Source: Bacteroidales bacterium
GTDB lineage: Bacteria; Bacteroidota; Bacteroidia; Bacteroidales; B18-G4
Assembly: GCA_023145125.1 (NCBI GenBank)
Contig: JAGLEK010000547.1
Location: 1 to 5,059 of the forward strand
Reading direction: 5' to 3'
DNA length: 5,059 bases
The notes beneath the pieces are model-generated. The model made no database searches. It saw only the letters and a list, made by a program, of their open reading frames with translations, and was not told the DNA's origin. Positions 1-5,059 of the stretch are shown one piece after another; the first letter of the stretch is position 1; every line of letters starts with the position of its first letter. The position numbers were made by a program, and so were the translations under genes.

Positions 1-164
1 CTGGCAATTCCGCCATCTTTGGCTACGGTGTACAGGTCGCCGGCATAAGAGAAGACCACCTGGTCGCCGTGAATGGCAGGAAAACGGAGAAGCCTGGCTT
101 CTTCCTGTGCAAATAAGCCCATAACAAATGTCATGAGCAATATCAAAAATGTAAGTTGTTTCAT
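1..164 (-). CDS. Tricorn-type S41 family protease, N-terminal fragment (runs off the left edge)
   Basis: This is the start of a minus-strand gene: ATG at 164-162, then 54 codons open to the window edge. The protein begins with a signal peptide: MKQ, a hydrophobic run at about residues 4-18, and a likely cleavage at A19|Q20, so the product should be exported to the periplasm or envelope. Residues 25-34 (LLRFPAIHGD) and 41-52 (AGDLYTVAKDGG) match the first blade of the TolB/PD40-like beta-propeller that opens tricorn proteases and their bacterial homologues. In that family the propeller is followed by a PDZ domain and an S41 serine protease domain that degrades peptides; those parts lie outside the window, so the protease assignment rests on the propeller opening alone. 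The gene follows the helicase gene by 32 bases in the same direction and could be co-transcribed with it. A stand-alone PD40 propeller protein is the main alternative. Confidence 0.8.
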   Translation of the reverse strand, partial: MKQLTFLILLMTFVMGLFAQEEARLLRFPAIHGDQVVFSYAGDLYTVAKDGGIA

Positions 165-196
165 AATTCCAATATAGTTTTAGTTAACATACAAAA
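165..196 (-). other. 32-base gap between helicase and tricorn-type genes
   Basis: The helicase stop codon (TGA at 199-197) and the next ATG (164) are separated by 32 A+T-rich bases. No terminator hairpin or Shine-Dalgarno sequence is visible. A TTTG and a TATATTGG (close to the -7 element TAnnTTTG) occur on the minus strand but only about 15 bases apart, shorter than the roughly 19-21 expected. Co-transcription of the two genes is therefore the simpler reading, though a weak promoter cannot be excluded. Confidence 0.4.
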
Positions 197-3100
197 TCAG
201 ATTTTTTCCAATATAAACGCTTCCTCAATATACAACAGGTACTTCTCAACCTCCGTATATCCCATTTCCATCAACAGTGCTGCATATTGCTCCAATTGCC
301 TGATATGCTTAGAATCTTTTTTTCCTGTCTTGTAATCCAGGACAATAGTCTGCTTTTCTTTGATCATCAATCTATCCGGACGGTATTCGCCGCCTCCTGG
401 CCTGAGAATGCCGGCTTCATTCTTCAACTGGTAGTTACCATCAAAAAATGGTTTTATCTCTTCCTGGCTTAGGATCCCTTCTAAAAGCATCTTTAGTTCC
501 TGCGCTTTACCTGCGGGTATATTGCCGGTGTTCACCTCGGCAACAATGGCCGGGCCAAGATCGGAAACTGTATTTATCCCTGAAAGTATGCGGTGCACCA
601 GGTTGCCCCATTCCAGGTTCCGGGAGTCGTCATCCAGGTCCCAGTATTCGGCAGCATGCCCGCTCAGCAATATGTTTTTCCTCCAGTTGCCCGAGATAAA
701 TAATTCAGGATGTGCGACAGATGCCGGCTTTTTCGTTTTTAGCGGAAGCGGCTCCGGGTCGCCAAGAGAATATTCTGTCATTTGATCATCCCAGAGCTGC
801 CGGTCTTCCAAAAATGCCCTGATCAGCCCAGGTATGTCTTTTATCTCTCCGGCCGACTCAGAAGGAAGATCGCAAATAATAAACAACCTTTCCGTCGGCC
901 TCGTTGTTGCTACATAAAATATGTTCAGGAGATCGAGCTGGGTCTTTTCCCATTCTTTGGTATAAATGTCTGCATACCTGGTATTTTCCAGGTTTTTGAG
1001 TACCGGAAGCAATGCTGTCTTTAAGCCCGGTATCCTTTCATCATCAATATGCACCCATTTTTGCTCTCTCCTGACATCCACCTTGTCATTGGCAAACGGA
1101 TAGATCACCACGGGAAATTCGAGCCCTTTCGCCTTATGTATCGTCATCACCTTAACGGCATCCAATCCTTCCGGTACCACGATAGAATAGCGATGATTAT
1201 TCTCTTTCCAGAATATTGTAAAATCCTCAGGGATAAAGCGTTTATTCATCGAATACTCATATACCGCATCCAGAAAGAAAATGATATAGGGTTCAGGAGT
1301 GGTACTTAATGAGAATATGCGGATCAGGGTTTCCAAACGCTCATACAGGCCCATCTGGCGAAGTGCATCTGCGTTAAAGGCAATTTTGCGGATACGGAAG
1401 AACTCCTCAAGGCCGGTGTTCCCGCCTTCGGCCGATGTATCATCAGGCTGTAAAAGGCAGCTTTGCAGTATCTCATTCAGCTTATGCTTCTCTGCCTCAG
1501 CGGCCACATAAGAAAGGATGGCAGCCATCGCCAGCTTATCATCTTTGTTCGCAATGTAATCCAGGCAGCTCACCAGGAAATTCACTTCCGGTGATGATGA
1601 AAGCAGCAGCGACTCGGCTGAGACTACCGCAACTCCGTTCAAAAGTAGGTTTCTGGCGATCTTACTGGCTTCGGCATTCGACCTGCATAGAATTGCAATA
1701 TCATTATATGCATAAGATTTTATCTCCTTTAAGTCGTTGACCTTTTGAAGGATATTTTCGAGGTATGCAGGTTCATTTTCCTCTTTTTTTCCTTCGAGGT
1801 CCAGGAATGTGATATGCACTTCACCTCCCGGGTTTTTCACAGGCATCTCCTGCTTGCTGTCTGCATAAATTAAACGCAATGATTCCGGCAGCAGGCCGGC
1901 ACTGAATTCGTAGAAATCGTTATTGAATTTTATGATCGCTTCCCTGGAGCGGAAGTTATAGTTCAGCTTACGGGCATTGTAATTCCGTTTCAGCATGTTT
2001 TCTCTTGCCTCCATTTCGGGGCTTTGCTCCTTCCTGAAGATCTCGGGGAGTGTTACCAACTGTTCCACTTCACCTCCCTTGAAGCGGTAGATGGCCTGCT
2101 TGGCATCTCCAACAACCATGTTAAAGTGGTCTTCGGAAAGGGAATTTTCGATCAGCGGGAGAATATTCTGCCATTCCAGGATCGAGGTATCCTGAAACTC
2201 ATCAATGAGAAAATGCCTGTATTTTTCTCCCAGGCGCTCATATATAAATGGGATGGGCTCATTGTTCACCACCTTTGATATTCTCTTATCAAATTCTGAA
2301 ATATGGATGATGCCGTCATTTTCCCTGATCTGATCCATAACTTTGAGGATCTCATTCAGCACCGCCAGCTGGAAGATATTCTTTTTCAGTATATTATAAA
2401 ATTCATACCGTTCACGGTTCTCATCTATGTAAGTGGTTATCGCCCCCACCATATCCACCATTTCGCTTTTCCAGCTATCGATCAGGGTCTTCTTCCCGGC
2501 ATCCAGGCTATCGGCATACCATTTATCTTCCCCAAGGGTGTTTATCACCCTGCTGCCCGGTGTGTAACTCTTAAAGTTCTTTTTATGGAGCTTATCGACG
2601 TACCCATAAATACCTGATTTTCCAAAATACAGATCCTTACCATCGATACCCTTAGCATCCCAGAATGAGATCAGTTGTCCTGCCTGTTTGCTCAGTTCAC
2701 TTTCAAATTCCCTGCGAAAAGCGGTCAACACCTTTATAACTTTCAGAATTTCAAAAGTGTCCATGCTTTTTAAAGCCGGCAGAAAGTTGACAATGTCGTC
2801 CTTCAGCAAGCGTTTCGAGAAAGTTTTCAATGCCCCTTCTATATTCCAGCTTTTTTCATCGCTGATACGTGCTTCGGTAAAGCCCGACAGTGCCTTTGTT
2901 GGAGCCTCATCCACCCCCACCCTGCTTAAAAGCATATCAACAGCCTGTGAAACCATGGCACCTTCATCCACCTCTACCTCAAAATTCAATGGCAGGTGCA
3001 GGTCGAAAGCAAAGGTCCGTATGATACGATGGATAAAACTATCGATGGTGCTTACAGAAAAATCCTGGTAATTGTGAAGTATCTGTGTCAATACTATGCC

Positions 3101-3382
3101 GGCATTTTTAATGATAACACCCTGTTCCAGTCCGCATGTTTTCACCAATTCCGGCAACATATGTTTCACTGCGTTGGTTTCCCCGTGCCCGGAAGGATCC
3201 GATATTTCGATCAGGCCACGCAGTATCCTGTCACGCATCTCATTGGCAGCCTTATTTGTAAATGTGATAGCCAGAATGCTACGGAAAGCAGCAGGGTCTT
3301 TCAAAACAATCCCCAGGTATTCCTTTACAAGGGTATAGGTCTTTCCCGATCCTGCAGAGGATCTGTAAACGGTGAAACTCAT
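197..3382 (-). CDS. addA: AddA/RecB-like UvrD-family helicase with C-terminal PD-(D/E)XK nuclease
   Basis: This gene encodes a complete 1061-residue helicase-nuclease of the AddA/RecB type. Such ATP-driven 3'-5' translocases unwind and degrade DNA ends to prepare double-strand breaks for RecA, usually paired with AddB. Visible helicase motifs are: Walker A SSAGSGKT (residues 8-15, K14); motif Ia AITFTNKAANEM (38-49); Ib STIDSFIHR (111-119); Walker B LIDEFQDT (392-399); motif III VVGDAKQAIYRFKGGE (423-438); motif IV LNYNFRS (473-479); motif V VKVMTIHKAKGLEFP (743-757); and motif VI FYVATTRPTERL (822-833). The nuclease occupies about residues 925-1061: GNLVHRIL with H930, RPDRL with D1003, DYKTGK with D1016 and K1018, and Q1029/Y1033 in the last helix. 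All the key residues are present, so both activities are probably intact. The start was set at ATG 3382-3380 because Walker A then falls at residue 8, as in relatives. The frame stays open for 44 more codons upstream, but those read through a heptamer repeat. The symbol is tentative, as AddB is not adjacent. A minus-strand promoter was not clear. Confidence 0.92.
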   Translation of the reverse strand: MSFTVYRSSAGSGKTYTLVKEYLGIVLKDPAAFRSILAITFTNKAANEMRDRILRGLIEISDPSGHGETNAVKHMLPELVKTCGLEQGVIIKNAGIVLTQILHNYQDFSVSTIDSFIHRIIRTFAFDLHLPLNFEVEVDEGAMVSQAVDMLLSRVGVDEAPTKALSGFTEARISDEKSWNIEGALKTFSKRLLKDDIVNFLPALKSMDTFEILKVIKVLTAFRREFESELSKQAGQLISFWDAKGIDGKDLYFGKSGIYGYVDKLHKKNFKSYTPGSRVINTLGEDKWYADSLDAGKKTLIDSWKSEMVDMVGAITTYIDENRERYEFYNILKKNIFQLAVLNEILKVMDQIRENDGIIHISEFDKRISKVVNNEPIPFIYERLGEKYRHFLIDEFQDTSILEWQNILPLIENSLSEDHFNMVVGDAKQAIYRFKGGEVEQLVTLPEIFRKEQSPEMEARENMLKRNYNARKLNYNFRSREAIIKFNNDFYEFSAGLLPESLRLIYADSKQEMPVKNPGGEVHITFLDLEGKKEENEPAYLENILQKVNDLKEIKSYAYNDIAILCRSNAEASKIARNLLLNGVAVVSAESLLLSSSPEVNFLVSCLDYIANKDDKLAMAAILSYVAAEAEKHKLNEILQSCLLQPDDTSAEGGNTGLEEFFRIRKIAFNADALRQMGLYERLETLIRIFSLSTTPEPYIIFFLDAVYEYSMNKRFIPEDFTIFWKENNHRYSIVVPEGLDAVKVMTIHKAKGLEFPVVIYPFANDKVDVRREQKWVHIDDERIPGLKTALLPVLKNLENTRYADIYTKEWEKTQLDLLNIFYVATTRPTERLFIICDLPSESAGEIKDIPGLIRAFLEDRQLWDDQMTEYSLGDPEPLPLKTKKPASVAHPELFISGNWRKNILLSGHAAEYWDLDDDSRNLEWGNLVHRILSGINTVSDLGPAIVAEVNTGNIPAGKAQELKMLLEGILSQEEIKPFFDGNYQLKNEAGILRPGGGEYRPDRLMIKEKQTIVLDYKTGKKDSKHIRQLEQYAALLMEMGYTEVEKYLLYIEEAFILEKI

Positions 3383-3402
3383 AAAAGTAAAAGTAGTAAA
3401 AA

Positions 3403-3432
3403 GGTGTGGGGTATGAGGTATGGGGTATGGGG
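3403..3432. repeat. Heptamer tandem repeat, unit GGTATGR (four copies)
   Basis: Four consecutive 7-base units begin at 3403, 3410, 3417 and 3424, with consensus GGTATGR, and a final GG closes the array at 3431-3432. Only the first unit departs at an internal base (GGTGTGG). On the plus strand the array has no C and contains three runs of four G separated by short spacers, so a G-quadruplex is conceivable on that strand. It lies in the divergent intergenic region, 20 bases from the helicase start and 44 bases before the peptidase start. When read in the helicase frame it gives a Pro/His/Tyr-rich string, which argues that this part is not coding. Confidence 0.85.
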
Positions 3433-3450
3433 AAAAATAAAATAAAAGTG

Positions 3451-3458
3451 TAATTTTG
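3451..3458 (+). promoter_or_regulatory. Candidate Bacteroidota -7 promoter element for the C1 peptidase gene
   Basis: TAATTTTG is an exact match to the Bacteroidota -7 consensus TAnnTTTG. It lies 18 bases before the ATG at 3477, which would give a short leader of roughly 15 bases. The matching upstream TTTG (-33) is absent at the expected 19-21 base spacing; that position (about 3427-3432) is occupied by the end of the G-rich heptamer array. The match is real, but whether it functions as a promoter is an inference. Confidence 0.45.
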
Positions 3459-3476
3459 AACTTCAAACCAGAAATA

Positions 3477-4688
3477 ATGAAAAGACTTATCTTATTTTTT
3501 ATTGGGATTGCCATGATGGCAGTCCAGGCCCAGGAGCCGGCTAAAGGAGTGTTTAAGGAATATGAGCCCGGCTTTTATCACAAGGAGATCCTTCCCGATA
3601 TCAATGCGAAGCCCGATGCCGGACCATCTGCCTATTTCGCTGCTGACCTCTCTGAAGGCGATTTTCCGACAGATACTGCAGAATACGCCAAATTCTGGCA
3701 TTTTCCACCATTGTCGCAGGGTGCCACAGGCACATGCTGGTGTTTTGCCACCATTTCATTTCTTGAATCGGAGATAAACCGCAGCAGCGGGCAGGAGATC
3801 AAGTTATCAGAAATGTATGTTGTTTACTGGGAATATGTTGAACGTGCGAGGGCATTCGTCGAAAATAGCGGTGATGTATATTTTGCACAGGGCTCAGAAG
3901 CTACCAGCGTAACAAGGATCATTAAAAAGTACGGTATTGTTCCGGCTTCAGAGTATCCCGGTATTCCGGAGGGAAAGAAATACCACGATCACAGCCGCAT
4001 GGAGAAAGAAATGAGCGAATATCTCCAAAGCATCCGGGAAAGCAATGCCTGGAACACGGTGATGGTTGTATCTACCATTCGTAACATCCTGGATAAATAT
4101 ATGGGAAGGCCCCCCCAGGAGGTGTTCTTTGAAGGAGAACACTACACCCCGCCGGGCTTTTTAAGGAAAGTGCTGCAGATCGTACCCGACGACTACTTTA
4201 GCTTTATGTCGACGATGTCGCAAACCTATGATCAGAAAGGTGAGTTGGTTGAACCTGACAACTGGTGGCATTGTGATGATTATTACAATGTAAGCATCGA
4301 TGATTTTATGCTTGTCATCGATGATGCCCTCGACAGTGTCTTTACCGTTTGTATTTGCGGTGATGTGAGTGAGCCCGGATATGACAGATGGGCTGAAGTG
4401 GGCATCATCCCTGCCTTCGACATCCCTTCCGAATATATTGATGAGTCGTCGAGGGAAATGCGTTTAAAAAACGGGACTACAACTGACGACCATTGCATCC
4501 ATATTGTTGGCGTACAAGATGTTGACGGAGAAAGGTGGTATATGATCAAGGATTCCGGATCAGGTGGATTCGATGGCCCTAACAAAGGATATCGTTTTCT
4601 TCATGAAGATTATATCAGGCTCAAGATGATGAATATCATGGTTTATAAGTATGCTGGGAAGCGGGTGTTGGATGGGATTATAAAATAG
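3477..4688 (+). CDS. Exported C1B (bleomycin hydrolase/aminopeptidase C-like) cysteine peptidase
   Basis: This is a complete 403-residue protein of the papain superfamily, subfamily C1B. Residues 1-18 form a signal peptide (MKR, hydrophobic core, V-Q-A|Q cleavage), so it probably acts in the periplasm or envelope, whereas classical C1B enzymes are cytosolic. The active-site block is LSQGATGTCWCFA (79-91), with oxyanion Q81 and nucleophile C87. It is followed by SFLESEINR and LSEMYVVYWEY (110-120), typical of C1B. The catalytic His is H339 in DDHCIHIVG (337-345). The Cys-His separation of 252 residues is much longer than papain's (134) and close to bleomycin hydrolase's. The third triad position, Asn in KNSWG of relatives, is D359 in KDSGSG (358-363), and the following Trp is also absent. 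The end, LKMMNIMVYK (382-391), matches the C1B terminal strand but carries about 12 extra residues. The ATG at 3477 was chosen because it starts the signal peptide; a TTG seven codons earlier lies inside the candidate promoter. No Shine-Dalgarno sequence is seen. Exact substrate is unknown. Confidence 0.88.
   Translation: MKRLILFFIGIAMMAVQAQEPAKGVFKEYEPGFYHKEILPDINAKPDAGPSAYFAADLSEGDFPTDTAEYAKFWHFPPLSQGATGTCWCFATISFLESEINRSSGQEIKLSEMYVVYWEYVERARAFVENSGDVYFAQGSEATSVTRIIKKYGIVPASEYPGIPEGKKYHDHSRMEKEMSEYLQSIRESNAWNTVMVVSTIRNILDKYMGRPPQEVFFEGEHYTPPGFLRKVLQIVPDDYFSFMSTMSQTYDQKGELVEPDNWWHCDDYYNVSIDDFMLVIDDALDSVFTVCICGDVSEPGYDRWAEVGIIPAFDIPSEYIDESSREMRLKNGTTTDDHCIHIVGVQDVDGERWYMIKDSGSGGFDGPNKGYRFLHEDYIRLKMMNIMVYKYAGKRVLDGIIK
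4110..4116 (+). repeat. Seven-base C homopolymer inside the peptidase gene
   Basis: Seven consecutive C encode the end of G-R-P-P-Q (R211, P212 and P213 region). The reading frame is intact here. A one-base slip would truncate the peptidase before its catalytic His. Runs of this length are prone both to replication slippage and to sequencing error. Confidence 0.8.
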
Positions 4689-4736
4689 TTTTGAGTTTTG
4701 AGTGTTGGGTTTTGAGTTAGTGATAAGTGTTAGGTG
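4688..4736. repeat. Degenerate heptamer tandem repeat, unit GTTTTGA and variants (about seven copies)
   Basis: Seven 7-base units start at 4688, 4695, 4702, 4709, 4716, 4723 and 4730. Three are exactly GTTTTGA; the others are GTGTTGG, GTTAGTG, ATAAGTG and TTAGGTG, so the array decays towards its right end. The first unit begins with the last base of the peptidase stop codon. Like the array upstream of the same gene, it contains no C on the plus strand and has period seven, but its unit is different. Confidence 0.75.
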
Positions 4737-4765
4737 TAAAACTTCTTCTATCTTCTATCACTTTT
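4719..4765 (+). terminator. Weak candidate transcription terminator after the peptidase gene
   Basis: AGTGATA (4719-4725) is the exact reverse complement of TATCACT (4756-4762), and the second arm runs into TTTT (4762-4765). The loop is 30 bases, partly closed by an imperfect inner pairing of 4725-4731 with 4738-4744. It begins about 30 bases after the stop codon, a sensible place for a terminator, but the stem is short, A+T-rich and partly made of repeat sequence. Confidence 0.2.
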
Positions 4766-4928
4766 ATCGATCTCATAATCCCTCATTATCTGAGTTGTTG
4801 AACCGGTTAAGAGATTTTCAATATATAAAGCAATATGACAGATGCGCTTTTTACGTTTGCGTCCCTATCAGGATGTTAATCGCAATAAAAGTTTAAGTTA
4901 TAAACACGTTGTACGCCATAAAAGAAAA

Positions 4929-5018
4929 ATGATTAATAAATTAAACATACAAGAAATCAACATAAATTTGAGTAGTGAACGACCATGTGCCATAGCTACC
5001 AAACGTTACCACCAATAG
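4929..5018 (+). CDS. Possible small ORF, 29 codons, unknown product
   Basis: ATG at 4929 opens a 29-codon frame ending at TAG 5016-5018, preceded by the A-rich stretch AAAAGAAAAATG, which suits Bacteroidota translation initiation. The peptide starts MINKLNIQEININLSS and ends with a basic, single-Cys tail (ERPCAIATKRYHQ). There is no signal peptide, membrane segment or known motif. A short leader with LN-type repeats is vaguely reminiscent of Bacteroidota ribosomal-peptide precursors, but there is no Gly-Gly site or modifying enzyme in view. The -7 promoter match at 4963-4970 lies inside it, which competes with a coding role. A chance frame in A+T-rich DNA is quite possible. Confidence 0.2.
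   Translation: MINKLNIQEININLSSERPCAIATKRYHQ
4963..4970 (+). promoter_or_regulatory. Candidate -7 promoter element near the right edge
   Basis: TAAATTTG matches the Bacteroidota -7 consensus TAnnTTTG exactly. No TTTG is present 19-21 bases upstream, so only half the promoter is supported. If active, it would give a leader of roughly 65 bases before the ATG at 5039-5041. In A+T-rich sequence such a match can arise by chance. Confidence 0.25.
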
Positions 5019-5038
5019 GGAAAATAAAAAACTTTGAC

Positions 5039-5059
5039 ATGTTAAAATTTTTAAATAAA
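5039..5059 (+). CDS. Possible start of the next gene, cut by the right edge
   Basis: ATG at 5039 is followed by six open codons (M-L-K-F-L-N-K) up to the edge. The upstream 20 bases are A-rich, as expected of a Bacteroidota leader, and a -7 element match lies about 70 bases before. Seven codons cannot identify a protein, and the A+T-rich context makes an open frame this short uninformative. Confidence 0.15.

Larger units (their letters stand above)
4737..5059. other. A+T-rich intergenic stretch without a convincing gene
   Basis: No recognisable protein is encoded here on either strand. Noted elements are: a bulged hairpin, CTCATAAT pairing with ATTAT-ct-GAG (4772-4794); an 8-base palindrome AACCGGTT (4801-4808); and, from about 4890 on, strongly A+T-rich sequence containing the small ORF and promoter match listed separately. 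A 64-codon frame from GTG 4702 begins inside the heptamer array and shows no family features. The change in base composition suggests either a long regulatory leader of the next gene or the edge of an accessory segment, but neither is shown by the sequence. Confidence 0.5.

Noticed and set aside
287..3445. Many plus-strand frames of 60-149 codons opposite the helicase gene
   Set aside because: They overlap a clearly coding minus-strand gene with all its motifs intact and contain no domain-like sequence; they are antisense shadows.
3456..3476. Earlier TTG start for the C1 peptidase, seven codons upstream
   Set aside because: It would place seven mostly polar or charged residues before the signal peptide, and the TTG is part of the -7 promoter match. 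ATG 3477 gives a normal signal peptide.
3383..3476. Direct-repeat array as a CRISPR or attachment site
   Set aside because: Units are only 7 bases without spacers, and there is no integrase or cas gene.
3492..4585. Minus-strand and other-frame ORFs over the C1 peptidase gene
   Set aside because: They are fully overlapped by the peptidase coding sequence and have no features of their own.
1..4688. The three genes as one functional system (protease plus nuclease defence or toxin processing)
   Set aside because: Both peptidases are exported while the helicase-nuclease is cytoplasmic, the peptidase is divergently transcribed, and no sensor, toxin or other defence gene is present. Each gene fits its own household role.
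4801..4808. Palindrome AACCGGTT as an operator
   Set aside because: Eight bases of perfect symmetry are common by chance, the flanks do not extend it, and no nearby gene start or promoter supports a regulatory role.
4702..4896. 64-codon plus-strand frame starting with GTG
   Set aside because: It begins inside the degenerate heptamer array, crosses the candidate hairpins, has no plausible start context and shows no recognisable domain.
5033..5059. TTTG/TTGACA at 5033-5039 as a -33/-35 promoter box
   Set aside because: The expected -7 box would lie at or beyond the window edge, and the same bases run into the ATG at 5039, so it cannot be evaluated.

Overview
The window looks like chromosomal DNA of a member of the Bacteroidota, probably an uncultured or environmental Bacteroidales/Flavobacteriia-type genome. 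The reasons are: signal peptides ending in A-Q, A-rich leaders without Shine-Dalgarno sequences, matches to the Bacteroidota -7 promoter element TAnnTTTG, and three proteins that each resemble Bacteroidota family versions. All assignments come from reading motifs; no database search was possible.

Layout. Positions 1-164 (minus strand) hold the first 54 codons of an exported tricorn-type protease, which runs off the left edge. Positions 197-3382 (minus) hold a complete 1061-residue AddA/RecB-like helicase-nuclease, with all the superfamily 1A helicase motifs followed by a C-terminal PD-(D/E)XK nuclease. The two genes lie in the same direction, 32 bases apart, helicase first. A 94-base divergent intergenic region (3383-3476) carries an array of G/T-rich heptamers and a -7 promoter match. 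Positions 3477-4688 (plus) hold a complete, probably exported, papain-superfamily (C1B, bleomycin hydrolase/aminopeptidase C-like) peptidase. From 4688 to the right edge there is no convincing gene. That stretch starts with a second, different heptamer array, continues through weak hairpins, and becomes very A+T-rich. It contains a possible 29-codon small ORF, another -7 box match and an ATG just before the edge that might begin the next gene.

How the genes relate. The helicase-nuclease is a DNA double-strand-break repair enzyme, while both flanking genes encode exported peptidases, so I see no single pathway uniting the window. The expected partner subunit AddB is not in view. I do not see a CRISPR array, tRNA, rRNA, insertion sequence or defence island. 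The points most worth a second look are the two heptamer arrays bracketing the peptidase gene, the Asp in place of the usual catalytic Asn of that peptidase, and the placement of one array where the upstream half of its promoter should be.
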